Part shown: positions 46,288 to 54,732 of the stretch, one piece after another
Numbering within the stretch: the first letter of the stretch is position 1
Layout: each line of letters starts with the position of its first letter
NCBI GenBank assembly: GCA_965218055.1
Contig: CBDCKA010000002.1
Location: forward strand, 930,001-994,000
DNA from: CBDBKE01 sp965218055
GTDB taxonomy: Bacteria; Acidobacteriota; Terriglobia; JAJPHL01; JAPKYU01
Direction: 5' to 3'
DNA length: 64,000 nucleotides
Notes under the pieces: generated by a model
Databases searched by the model: none
What the model was told of the DNA's origin: nothing
The model's input: only the letters and a program-made list of their open reading frames with translations
Program-made: the position numbers and the translations under genes

Positions 46288-46833
46288 TCAGACTTGCTTT
46301 TCGGCCAGATCACCGATCACGGGAAGCTTCCACTTCTTGTTTTGATAGGCCTGGACCATCAGCACCACCCACAGGACCATGAGGCCCAGTGCGACAAACG
46401 GTGACAGAATCCATCCCACCCAGGGAATCATGGCCACCGCAATGCTCACGACCATGGCCCCCACGCAGAAGAAGATGGCTTGGAAGGCATGGAAGCGGAC
46501 GAAGGGGTCCCGGTTGTACGGTTCAAGGACCAGGAACAGGATTCCGGTGATCAGTGTCAACACGTAACACAACATTCCAGCTATGTTGCTAGTCATTTGG
46601 CCGCTGCCCGCGCTTGGTTGTGCTGCCGCCTGGGGAGTGGCACCCGCGCCTGGTTGCGCTGCCGGCTGGGGAGTGCTGACTGTGCCCGGTTGCGCTGCCG
46701 GCTGGGGGGTGCTGGCCGTGCCCGGTTGGGCTGCCGGCTGGGCAGCGCTGGGCGCGCTCACCTGCTGCCCGCACTTCGCACAAAAGCCCGTGCCCGCGGG
46801 AACCTCGGTTCCACAATTGTTGCAAAATGCCAT
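46288..46833 (-). CDS. Zinc-ribbon membrane protein (DUF4870-like)
   Basis: The 181-residue protein has an N-terminal zinc ribbon MAFCNNCGTEVPAGTGFCAKCG, a linker made of four near-identical AAQPGTxSTPQP units, and a membrane part with about three helices (AGMLCYVLTLITGILFLVL; FHAFQAIFFCVGAMVVSIAVAM; PFVALGLMVLWVVLM). The sequence NRDPFVRFHAFQAIFF resembles the conserved core of DUF4870-type proteins. The repeat in the linker is also visible in the DNA (46610-46760) and may vary in copy number. The function is unknown. Confidence 0.75.
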   Translation of the reverse strand: MAFCNNCGTEVPAGTGFCAKCGQQVSAPSAAQPAAQPGTASTPQPAAQPGTVSTPQPAAQPGAGATPQAAAQPSAGSGQMTSNIAGMLCYVLTLITGILFLVLEPYNRDPFVRFHAFQAIFFCVGAMVVSIAVAMIPWVGWILSPFVALGLMVLWVVLMVQAYQNKKWKLPVIGDLAEKQV

Positions 46834-47238
46834 GACGTCCTCCTCGCTCCTCCCGCCCTACGGTTCCAACCAGATCTGCTGCTGGAGCAGAGCCTAGCAC
46901 AGAAGCGCGCAGACAGAAATTAAAACCGCAACGCGGTTCGCTGGGGCACTGCAGTGCGCCGGCTCGGGGGTCGGGGAAGGGTGGAGTGGGGCTGGAAATA
47001 TCGCCAACGAAGTTGCCGCCTAGTACTACAAGGACTTTCGGGCTATTGCGTTGAGCGCGCCAAAGCCGTTATGCTGAGCTCTGCCTAAGCTCCCCGCGAG
47101 AGGGCATTTGGGTGGCAGCGGTTGGAGCTTTGGAGTTCGGGTTTCCCCTGGGAGGTATGACGAGGGAGGGCTGGCCGCCAGCGGGCGCTCAAAAACAGCT
47201 TCCGCCGGACTAGGCGGATTCCCCCTCGGGAGGAGAGG
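46834..47238. other. Divergent intergenic region (405 bp)
   Basis: No gene is seen. For the PilZ gene there is a weak promoter candidate, TTGCGT (47046-47051) and TATGCT (47070-47075) 18 bases apart, followed by a long leader and a good GGGAGGAGAGG ribosome-binding site. Nothing else stands out. Confidence 0.4.
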
Positions 47239-47571
47239 ATGGACAAGAGGCGAGCAAACCGATATTCATTCCGAATGAAAGCCCAGGTTGACTCGGTGGG
47301 CACCGGCGAGCTGAACGAGCCAATTGACACCTGGACACGCGATGTCAGCTCCAAAGGACTCTTTCTGGAGCTGGACCAACCGCTGAACGAGGGAACGCGG
47401 GTGCAACTGACCCTGCAATTGCCCTCTGAGGTCACCGGCAAGCCGGTGCTCCTGCGTTGCCTTTCCCGGGTGGTGCGAGTGGTCCATGAGGGGGAGCAAA
47501 GGATCGGCGTGGGTGCGATCATCGAGAATTACGAATTCGTCCGGACTGCGGAAGAAGGCACACCCGCCTAG
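47239..47571 (+). CDS. Single-domain PilZ protein
   Basis: The 110-residue protein is one PilZ domain: MDKRRANRYSF (RxxxR-type arginines), TRDVSSKGLFLEL (D/NxSxxG), a beta core (VQLTLQLPSEVTGKPVLLRCLSRVVRVV) and RIGVGAIIENYEF. Both c-di-GMP-binding motifs are intact. GGGAGGAGAGG immediately before ATG gives a strong ribosome-binding site. It is convergent with the gene for a receiver-GGNEF response regulator that may also bind c-di-GMP; no direct link is shown by operon structure. Confidence 0.85.
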   Translation: MDKRRANRYSFRMKAQVDSVGTGELNEPIDTWTRDVSSKGLFLELDQPLNEGTRVQLTLQLPSEVTGKPVLLRCLSRVVRVVHEGEQRIGVGAIIENYEFVRTAEEGTPA

Positions 47572-47754
47572 TCGGCACCCGCTGGTAACCCGCACGGACG
47601 CTTGCCGCACAATCCCGTCCGTCGAGTGAAGCCCTGTCAGCAATTGTCACCGTTGTTCAAAAGTCTTGGTCCGGCGCACGCGCTCTCTTCCCGGCGAGCA
47701 GTTTCTCTGGTCTTTCCGTGGGGATTAGCTGCTTGCTGGGAAGTAGTTTGCTAG

Positions 47755-48693
47755 CTATTTCGGGGCTTTACCTGAGTTCGATTCCCCCATCCCCAGCTGA
47801 ACGCTGTTTCCGTCTGCTTGCTGCGCTTTCTCCAGCGCTCTCATGGCCATCCCGGTGAGAGCCCCGACGGAAATGAAGATTTTCGTGTGGGAGACGCCGA
47901 TGCCGACGGTGACGGAAAGTTGCTTCCCGCCAAAGGCGAAGGAGTAGTTTTCCACCGCCTGCCGCACCTTCTCCGCGGCCGCCAGCACGGTGCTTTTCTC
48001 GGTCTCCGGGAGGGCCTTGATGAACTCATTGCCGCCATAGCGGCCCAGCTTGTCGGTGCCGCGGGTGGTGCGCGCAAGCAGCTGGGCGACTTCGGAGACG
48101 ACGTAATCGGCGCACTGCGGCCCGCGCTCTCGCCGCAGTTCGTCAAAATGGTCAATGGCAATCAACATGCACCCGATCGGGCGCCGGTAGCGCTTGGTTC
48201 GCAGGAACTCCTGCGACAGCCAGTCGAAGAAGTGGCGCCGATTGCTCAACCCGGTCAGGGTGTCGGTATTGCTCATCTGCTCCAGGCCGTGGGCCAGTTG
48301 CTTGAGGTTGTAAGCCAGCCGCCGCTTTTCCACCGCTCGATCCACCGAAGCCAGCAAGTCCTGAATATTGCGCATGGGTTTCATCAGGAAATCATGGGCA
48401 CCCATGCGTAGCGCGGCCAGCGCCGTTTCAAAGCGTTCCTTCTCGGCACCGGCCAAGATGAGCACCTGGATGGTTTCATCATGGGCCTTGATGCGCTCCA
48501 GCACCTTCAGCCCACTGATGCGCTCCAGCTTGACGTCCAAAATGGCGGCATCAAAGCTGGTTTCATGTAGCCATTGCAACGCCTCCAGGGGGTCGGTGGT
48601 GGTGAAGGTCTGGTAGCCGCTCTTGCGCAGGGCCTTCTCGAGCACCCGAAGGATCAGTTCGTCGTCGTCCACCACCAGGATATTTGCGGGCAT
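47755..48693 (-). CDS. Response regulator with degenerate GGDEF domain
   Basis: The 312-residue protein joins a receiver domain (1-122; acidic pocket DDD at 9-11, phospho-acceptor Asp53 in ILDVKLERISG, Lys105 in FLMKPM) to a GGDEF-type domain (about 140-300). In the latter the signature is GGNEF (220-224): the metal-binding Asp is Asn, so cyclase activity is doubtful. The I-site RxxD (RGTD, 211-214) is intact. The receiver has Ala at the switch Thr/Ser position (LILAGAEKE). It may be a c-di-GMP effector driven by phosphorylation. No histidine kinase is adjacent. Confidence 0.85.
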   Translation of the reverse strand: MPANILVVDDDELILRVLEKALRKSGYQTFTTTDPLEALQWLHETSFDAAILDVKLERISGLKVLERIKAHDETIQVLILAGAEKERFETALAALRMGAHDFLMKPMRNIQDLLASVDRAVEKRRLAYNLKQLAHGLEQMSNTDTLTGLSNRRHFFDWLSQEFLRTKRYRRPIGCMLIAIDHFDELRRERGPQCADYVVSEVAQLLARTTRGTDKLGRYGGNEFIKALPETEKSTVLAAAEKVRQAVENYSFAFGGKQLSVTVGIGVSHTKIFISVGALTGMAMRALEKAQQADGNSVQLGMGESNSGKAPK

Positions 48694-48820
48694 CGGTGGC
48701 TCCTTGACTGCAGGGTCTCCGGGAAACCGAGATGGTATGCGGAAACGGGCAGTGAGTCAAATACCCGTCCCACCGGCCCTTGCGGTCGACATGACGGGTG
48801 CCCGGCGCAAGGCCAGGACG

Positions 48821-49210
48821 CTACTTCCTGGTGGGGATTAGCTTGGAAGGGCTGACCCGCACCAGGGCCTTGTGGAGGCGTTGCTCGTTCTCGGCGCTGC
48901 GGTTGAGCCATTCGCGGCGGACAAACTCGACGAACTCCTGGGTCTGTCGCTGCATCTCCAGCATCTTCTCCCGCATGTCCAGGACGATCTCCACCCCGGC
49001 CAAATTCACCCCCAGGTCGCGGGTCAGTGCGAGGACGGTTTCCAGACGCTCCAGGTCCTCATCCGTGTACAGGCGGGTGTTGCCCTCCGTGCGGGAAGGC
49101 TTCAAGAGCCCCTCGCGCTCGTACAGACGCAGGGTCTGCGGGTGGATGTCGTACTGCTTGGCTACTGCCGAAATCATGAAGGCCGCTCGGTCGCGTCGGG
49201 CTCGGGGCAT
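48821..49210 (-). CDS. hspR: MerR-family heat-shock repressor HspR
   Basis: The 129-residue protein has the MerR-type HTH of HspR: AAFMISAVAKQYDIHPQTLRLYEREGLLKPSRTEGNTRLY, ERLETVLALTRDLGVNLAGVEIVLDM and a coiled-coil tail. It starts 3 bases after the dnaJ stop and is the third gene of dnaK-dnaJ-hspR, an arrangement known from Actinobacteria and some other phyla. HspR represses dnaK by binding HAIR operators with DnaK as co-repressor. A HAIR-like site lies in the dnaK promoter (52537-52557). The start ATG follows AAGGAATAGG. Confidence 0.9.
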   Translation of the reverse strand: MPRARRDRAAFMISAVAKQYDIHPQTLRLYEREGLLKPSRTEGNTRLYTDEDLERLETVLALTRDLGVNLAGVEIVLDMREKMLEMQRQTQEFVEFVRREWLNRSAENEQRLHKALVRVSPSKLIPTRK

Positions 49211-49213
49211 GGC

Positions 49214-50398
49214 CTATTCCTTGATGAAGAGGGCGGCGCGCGGATCTTCCGGATTCAACCGGGACAGTTCGCGCAGAATCTCCTTGGAGCGCTCGTCGCG
49301 GATGCGCGGGACCTGGACTCGCACTTCCACGTACTGATCGCCGCGGCGTCGGGTGCGCGCCGACAGCACACCGCGCTCGCGGAGGCGGAACCTCTGACCG
49401 TTCTGGGTGCCAGGCGCGACCCGCCACAGCGCCCGGCCTTCAATGGTGGGCACTTCGATCTTCGCGCCCAGCGCCGCCTCGCTGACCGTGATGGGAACTG
49501 TGATGTGGATGTCGTCCCCCTCGCGGCGAAAGTAGGAATGTGGGTCGATGCGCACCACGATGAACAAATCGCCCGGTGGCCCGCCGCCGACACCGGCATT
49601 GCCTTTGGCGGCGATGCGCAGTCGGCTGCCGCCCTGGGCACCGGCCGGGATGCGCACCTCCAGCGATTCGGATCGGGGGCTGCGGCCCTCCCCATGACAG
49701 CCCGGGCAGATCTTTGGCAGTCTGCCCGTTCCGCGGCAGCGAGAACAGCTCACCTGAAAGCGCATGGCACCGGCGGCCTGGGTGAGCTGCCCGCTCCCCC
49801 CGCATTCGGGGCAGATGGCAGCCGCAGTGCTCCCGCCGGCGGTCCCGCTGCCGCCACAGGCCCGGCAGGTCTGGTGGCGAGGCACGTGCAGCCGGGTCAC
49901 GGTGCCGCGGATAGCCTCCCAGAAACCCACCCGAACCTCGTATTCCAGGTCTTCCCCGCGAACCGAGGCGGGTTCCGAAGCCCCCGTGGCGTGCGGCGAG
50001 AAGAACTGCGAGAACAGATCGCGCAGCCCTTCGCCGAAGCCTGCCTTGCCAGCGGACCGTCCCCCACGCGACGCGCCACCCGCGAAGTTGGAAAAATCAA
50101 AACCGGAGAAATCGAAGTTGGGCGGCGCTTGTCCCGGACGGGAACCCCGGCGGGGCGGCATGCCCTGCTCGGAATAGAAGCCGAGCTGATCGTACATTTG
50201 CCGCTTCTTGGGGTCGCTCAGCACATCGTAGGCTTCCTGGATACGTTTGAAGCGCTCCTCGGCCACCTTGTCTCCAGGGTTCAGATCAGGGTGGTGTTTC
50301 CGGGCCAACCGCTTGAAAGCCTTGCGAATCTCCTTCGCGCCGGCTTTCCGCTCAACGCTGAGCGTCTCGTAGTAATCCCGTTTAGTTGCGGTAGCCAT
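49214..50398 (-). CDS. dnaJ: Chaperone DnaJ
   Basis: DnaJ stimulates DnaK ATPase and delivers substrates. The protein of about 394 residues has a J domain with HPD (KHHPDLNPGD, near 37), a Gly/Phe-rich region (FDFSGFDFSNFAGG), a zinc domain with four CxxCxGxG repeats (CRACGGSG, CPECGGSG, CSRCRGTG, CPGCHGEG), and two C-terminal substrate-binding domains. ATG at 50398 (MATATKRDYYETL) is preferred over TTG at 50407. The gene is 136 bases downstream of dnaK and 3 bases upstream of hspR. The J-domain helix IV differs mildly from enterobacterial DnaJ, but all motifs are present. Confidence 0.93.
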   Translation of the reverse strand: MATATKRDYYETLSVERKAGAKEIRKAFKRLARKHHPDLNPGDKVAEERFKRIQEAYDVLSDPKKRQMYDQLGFYSEQGMPPRRGSRPGQAPPNFDFSGFDFSNFAGGASRGGRSAGKAGFGEGLRDLFSQFFSPHATGASEPASVRGEDLEYEVRVGFWEAIRGTVTRLHVPRHQTCRACGGSGTAGGSTAAAICPECGGSGQLTQAAGAMRFQVSCSRCRGTGRLPKICPGCHGEGRSPRSESLEVRIPAGAQGGSRLRIAAKGNAGVGGGPPGDLFIVVRIDPHSYFRREGDDIHITVPITVSEAALGAKIEVPTIEGRALWRVAPGTQNGQRFRLRERGVLSARTRRRGDQYVEVRVQVPRIRDERSKEILRELSRLNPEDPRAALFIKE

Positions 50399-50534
50399 TT
50401 CCAACAAACTGTCATTGGCCCGGTGGAACCAGTGCGGGCGCCGCGCTTGGCACTGCCTCCACGCTAAGCCACTCCATGATCCCCGTCACCGGTAAAAACT
50501 TTTCACCAAACACCCGGAAGCTGACACTTGACGC

Positions 50535-52451
50535 CTATTTTTTCTCATCGTTTTCTACGTCTACAAACTCGGCGTCAATGACTTCGCCGTCCTTTTTCTT
50601 GTCTTCGTCCGCGGCCTTTTCCTCGGCGCCGCCCGCCGCGGTTTCGGCCGATGCTTGCTGCTTGTACAAGGCTTCCGCCAGCTTGTGGGTAGCGGTTGTC
50701 AGTCCGTCCACGGCGCGCTGGATATCGTCCGCGCTGCCGGATTCCATGACCTTCTTGGTCTCAGCCAGCGCGGCCTCAATGTTGCGGACGTCGTCTTCGC
50801 TGATCTTGTCGGTGTGCTCCTTCATCAGCTTTTCGGTGGAATAGATGAGCGCGTCGGCCCGGTTGCGCGCTTCGACCTCCTCGCGGCGGCTCGTGTCTTC
50901 GGCGGCATGCGCCTCGGCGTCGCGCGCCATCTTGGCGACTTCGTCCTTGCTCAAGCCGCTCGAGGAGGTGATGGTGATCTTCTGCTCCTTGCCCGTGCCC
51001 AGGTCTTTGGCCTGCACGTTGAGAATGCCGTTGGCGTCAATATCGAAGGTGACCTCGACTTGCGGAATGCCGCGCGGCGCCGGTGGAATCCCCACTAGCT
51101 GGAATACGCCTAGCAGCCGGTTGTCGCGGGCCATGCCTCGCTCGCCCTGGTGGACGCGAATTTCCACTGAATTTTGGTTGTCCGAGGCGGTGGAGAAGAT
51201 TTCGGCCCTGCGGGTGGGGATGGTGGTGTTGCGCTCAATCATCTTGGTCATGACCCCGCCCAGCGTCTCGACGCCCAACGTCAGTGGCGTCACGTCGAGC
51301 AACAGCACGTCTTTCACCTCGCCGCCCAGCACGCCTCCCTGTACGGCGGCTCCCACCGCGACGACTTCATCCGCATTGACGCCTTTGTGTGGCTCCCGTC
51401 CGAAAACATCCTTCACCAGCTGCCGGATGCGGGGCATGCGGGTCTGGCCCCCCACCAGCACCACCTGGTCGATCTTGTCGGGCGTCAGGTCGGCATCCTG
51501 CAACGCGATCTTGCAAGGCTCCACCGAGCGCGCGACCAGCGGCTCGACCATCTGCTCCAGCCGCGCCCGGGTCAGTTTCAGCACCAGGTGCTTTGGCCCG
51601 CTGGCATCAGCGGTGATGAAGGGCAGGTTGATCTCGGTTTCCAGCACTGAACTCAGCTCGACCTTGCCCTTCTCGGCCGCCTCCTTCAGCCGCTGCAGAG
51701 CCATCTTGTCCTTGGACAGGTCAATTCCCTGGTCCCGGCGAAACTCATCGACGATCCAGTCAATAACCACCTGGTCAATATTGTCGCCACCCAGGTGCGT
51801 GTCGCCGTTGGTGGACTTCACTTCCACCACACCTTCGCCCACCTCCAGGATGGAAATGTCGAAGGTGCCCCCGCCAAAATCGTAGACGGCGATGATCTGG
51901 TCCTTCTTTTTATCCAGCCCGTAGGCCAAGGCGGCCGCCGTTGGCTCGTTGATGATGCGCTTCACGTTGAGGCCCGCAATCTGGCCCGCATCTTTGGTGG
52001 CCTGACGTTGCGAGTCGTTGAAGTAGGCGGGAACGGTGATGACTGCGTCGGTCACCTTCTCGCCCAGATGAGCCTCGGCGGCCTCCTTCAGTTTGCGCAA
52101 AATCATGGCCGAGATTTCCGGCGGGGTCCATTTCTTGCTGCTGGCCGAAACGACGGCGGCGCCGTTTGGGTCCTGCTCCACTTTGTAAGGGACCATCTTC
52201 ATTTCTTCGTTTACCTCTTCGTAGCGGCGGCCCATGAAGCGCTTGATGGAATAGACCGTGTTCTCCGGATTGGTAATGGATTGCCGCTTAGCCACCTGAC
52301 CCGCCAACTGTTCTCCTGTCTTGGCGAAAGCCACTACCGAAGGGGTTGTGCGGGCTCCCTCCTGGTTAGCAATCACATCCGGTTCGCCACCTTCTGTAAC
52401 CGCCACTGCCGAGTTCGTCGTACCCAAGTCAATTCCGATGATCTTGCTCAT
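50535..52451 (-). CDS. dnaK: Chaperone DnaK (Hsp70)
   Basis: The 638-residue Hsp70 shows the ATPase signatures IGIDLGTTNSAV at the start, AVYDFGGGTFDISIL and VVLVGGQTRMPRI, the linker DVLLLDVTPLTLGVETLGG, the substrate-binding domain and an acidic C-terminal tail (EEKAADEDKKKDGEVIDAEF). The start is preceded by AGGAG at 6 bases. It is the first gene of the dnaK-dnaJ-hspR set; grpE is not in the window. It is expressed from a strong sigma-70-like promoter that carries a HAIR-like operator. Confidence 0.97.
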   Translation of the reverse strand: MSKIIGIDLGTTNSAVAVTEGGEPDVIANQEGARTTPSVVAFAKTGEQLAGQVAKRQSITNPENTVYSIKRFMGRRYEEVNEEMKMVPYKVEQDPNGAAVVSASSKKWTPPEISAMILRKLKEAAEAHLGEKVTDAVITVPAYFNDSQRQATKDAGQIAGLNVKRIINEPTAAALAYGLDKKKDQIIAVYDFGGGTFDISILEVGEGVVEVKSTNGDTHLGGDNIDQVVIDWIVDEFRRDQGIDLSKDKMALQRLKEAAEKGKVELSSVLETEINLPFITADASGPKHLVLKLTRARLEQMVEPLVARSVEPCKIALQDADLTPDKIDQVVLVGGQTRMPRIRQLVKDVFGREPHKGVNADEVVAVGAAVQGGVLGGEVKDVLLLDVTPLTLGVETLGGVMTKMIERNTTIPTRRAEIFSTASDNQNSVEIRVHQGERGMARDNRLLGVFQLVGIPPAPRGIPQVEVTFDIDANGILNVQAKDLGTGKEQKITITSSSGLSKDEVAKMARDAEAHAAEDTSRREEVEARNRADALIYSTEKLMKEHTDKISEDDVRNIEAALAETKKVMESGSADDIQRAVDGLTTATHKLAEALYKQQASAETAAGGAEEKAADEDKKKDGEVIDAEFVDVENDEKK

Positions 52452-52527
52452 TAATTTCTCCTGTGTTTCAAGTCTAACCTCGATGCTGGCCGCGAAGCAG
52501 AACCGAGAGGTTGCTTAGCAATATCGT

Positions 52528-52557
52528 AGTATAATATATGAGTAAGGCTCTGTCAAG
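52528..52557 (-). promoter_or_regulatory. dnaK promoter with overlapping HAIR-like HspR operator
   Basis: On the minus strand TTGACA (52551-52556) and TATACT (52528-52533) are 17 bases apart, a near-consensus promoter. Inside it lies CTTGACA-N7-ACTCATA (52537-52557). The HAIR consensus is CTTGAGT-N7-ACTCAAG; each half matches five of seven positions with the exact spacing. The operator overlaps -35 and the spacer, so HspR bound there would block RNA polymerase. hspR is encoded downstream in the operon. Confidence 0.75.
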
Positions 52558-52720
52558 AAACTTTGTCCCCGTTTACTTATTTAGTGTCAATGATTTATCT
52601 GTCTATGAGTCCCTCATTATTAGGTCATAGTGGGGGTGGGATGTCTGCGGAATGTGCGCTTCCTGTGCTGAAATGGAACCTAATTGGAACGGCAACGTAA
52701 GACGTGCTCTGCAGCCCAGT

Positions 52721-53650
52721 TCAACCTCTGCCAAGCCGACGCAAGTGATCCCAGCCTTGGGGCGGCAATTTTTCTCTACGACCGTTTGGGTGTAGAAGCG
52801 TGATGCCACCAGTTGTCTTGGTGATCCGGCCGATTCGGGTTAGGCGAATGCCAGCCAGGGTGCGCGGAACCTTAGCCACCCGGTCGGGGGCGACAGTGAA
52901 CAAAAGCTCGTACTCTTCGCCGCCATGGAGAGCCTGCTCTACGGATCCGGAACGCGGCAGGCGTATCAACTCAACTTCTGCACCAGTCCCGCTTTCTCTC
53001 GCGAGATGGTCCAGGTCGGTCGAGAGGCCGTCACTGAGGTCGATCATGGCGGATGGCAGGCGGCGTCGGCGGAGGTATTCGCCCAACACGAGCCGTGGGC
53101 GGATCGGGGGCAATAGAAGTCCTGAGCCCAGAGCGCGGGCTGTGGCTCCCAGCCGTCCGGAAACAAACAGGGCGTCGCCGGGCCGTGCACCGGAGCGCAA
53201 CACCGCTGTGCCTCGCGGCACACTTCCGCAGAGGATCGCGTCTGCCAGCAAGACTGGCGAGCCGGACGAACCGGTATCTCCCCCGACCAACAGCACCCGG
53301 TATTGGTGTGCTGCTGCGGCAAAACCTCGCAGGAACCCGCGCACCCAAGCCGAATCAAACTCTTGGGGCAGCGCTAAGGACAGAAAAGCCCAGTGAGGTC
53401 GGCCACCCATGGCTGAGATGTCGCTGAGCGCGCGTCCCAGCGCCCGCCGCCCGGCGGCGGTCGCTGACAGCCACTCGCGCTGGAAGTGCACTCCTTCGGC
53501 GAACAGATCGGTGGTCACAATTAGATCCCGGCCGATGGGTAGACGTAACACTGCAGCATCGTCACCCATGCCCACAACGGCACTTCTCGCTACTGGGCTT
53601 CTGCTCCGGAGACCCCGCAGAAAGGCCATGATTTCCCGCTCGGTCCTCAT
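52721..53650 (-). CDS. thiL: Thiamine-monophosphate kinase
   Basis: ThiL phosphorylates thiamine monophosphate to the active diphosphate. The protein of about 309 residues has VVGMGDDAAVL (Mg/ATP binding), TTDLFAEGVHF, RALGRALSDISAMGGRP, LVGGDTGSS, DLSDGLSTDLDHLA and HGGEEYELLF, the full AIR-synthase-like ThiL pattern. ATG 53650 (MRTEREIMAFL) is taken as start; a TTG at 53662 is four codons upstream. It is divergent from the M23 peptidase gene. Confidence 0.93.
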   Translation of the reverse strand: MRTEREIMAFLRGLRSRSPVARSAVVGMGDDAAVLRLPIGRDLIVTTDLFAEGVHFQREWLSATAAGRRALGRALSDISAMGGRPHWAFLSLALPQEFDSAWVRGFLRGFAAAAHQYRVLLVGGDTGSSGSPVLLADAILCGSVPRGTAVLRSGARPGDALFVSGRLGATARALGSGLLLPPIRPRLVLGEYLRRRRLPSAMIDLSDGLSTDLDHLARESGTGAEVELIRLPRSGSVEQALHGGEEYELLFTVAPDRVAKVPRTLAGIRLTRIGRITKTTGGITLLHPNGRREKLPPQGWDHLRRLGRG

Positions 53651-53702
53651 CTCAACCGCCAACAGAGTTGGCGCCCAACCCCCCCCTTATGAAAATTCCG
53701 TA

Positions 53703-53732
53703 TTGACACAGTTCCGAGCGCTTTGCTAGATT
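53703..53732 (+). promoter_or_regulatory. Candidate promoter of the M23 peptidase gene
   Basis: A perfect TTGACA (53703-53708) is followed after 18 bases by TAGATT (53727-53732, four of six matches). The predicted start near 53739 lies 80 bases upstream of the coding start chosen at 53819. Confidence 0.45.
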
Positions 53733-53818
53733 GGCGCGGCTTTTGCAGCAAAAGGCCTGGGTTCGAGAGTACGTGTGCCATAAGCAGGATCTGCGCGACT
53801 CCCCCCGGGAGCGCTGAT

Positions 53819-54673
53819 TTGCGAAATACCTATTATATCTTTGTTGTAGCGCATAGCATTCGTGGTCGGATCCGGCGCATCCACATCCCACAATATTCTG
53901 TGTACGTGTGCGGCCTGCTTGCACTGATCGGCCTGTTCACGGTGCTAGCCGCCGTCGGCTCTTACGCACGAATGCTGCTGAAGGTGGTCAATTACAACCA
54001 CATGCGCATGGAGGTGAATGCGCTTAGACAGAACTTCAGCAACCTACAGGCCGAGATGGACCAGACCCAAACCCAGTTAACCTCCCTGCAAGACCTTGCC
54101 AGCGAAGTCTCGGTCGCCTATGGCATCCGGCGGGCGGGCAATGGAAGCCTTCCGGTAGCTGCTGAGTCAGAGCGAGCGAAGACTTTTGGGGCGACGGCGG
54201 AACACTTCCGGTTCTTGGTCCGCGCCTCCTACTTTGTCCTCCCCTACCGGCATGAGTTCTTAGAGGGGCGTTTCTTGACCACCGGCCTGCCCCTGGACTG
54301 GCCGTTGAAGGGCCGGCTAACGGGAAGCTTTGGGGACCGCTTGGATCCCTTCAATGGAGAAGGTTCGTTCCACGCCGGGGTCGACATCGCTACCTATTAT
54401 GGAGCGCCGGTCCGGGCAGCCGCGGACGGTGTCGTACTCAATACCTCTTGGGAATCTGGGTACGGCAGGGCAGTCACATTAGCCCACGGCCGCGGCGTAC
54501 GCACTATGTATGCCCACCTGGCGGGATTTAATGTCGCTTCCGGCCAGGTGGTACTGGCGGGCGAGACCGTCGGCTTCGTGGGACGTAGCGGGCGTTCTAC
54601 CGGCCCCCACCTCCATTACGAAGTCCGCATTCAGAATACTCCGGTGAATCCCACTCGGTTTCTCGGGGACTAG
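53819..54673 (+). CDS. M23-family peptidoglycan endopeptidase with membrane anchor
   Basis: The 284-residue protein starts RNTYYIFVVAHSIRGRIRRIHIPQ, followed by a membrane segment (VYVCGLLALIGLFTVLAAVGSY), a coiled coil (about 60-95) and a LytM domain with HAGVD (His185, Asp189) and HLHYEV (His264, His266), so it should be catalytic. TTG at 53819 is chosen because GGGAG lies 7 bases upstream and the N-terminus then resembles relatives; the frame stays open to 53723, but those residues look untranslated. It is likely an envelope cell-wall hydrolase, possibly division or growth related. Confidence 0.85.
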   Translation: MRNTYYIFVVAHSIRGRIRRIHIPQYSVYVCGLLALIGLFTVLAAVGSYARMLLKVVNYNHMRMEVNALRQNFSNLQAEMDQTQTQLTSLQDLASEVSVAYGIRRAGNGSLPVAAESERAKTFGATAEHFRFLVRASYFVLPYRHEFLEGRFLTTGLPLDWPLKGRLTGSFGDRLDPFNGEGSFHAGVDIATYYGAPVRAAADGVVLNTSWESGYGRAVTLAHGRGVRTMYAHLAGFNVASGQVVLAGETVGFVGRSGRSTGPHLHYEVRIQNTPVNPTRFLGD

Positions 54674-54732
54674 ATCTGTTCCCGCTTTTCTGACCGTTCC
54701 CGCCATGGTCGCGACTCCGCCCTGGCTCCTCC

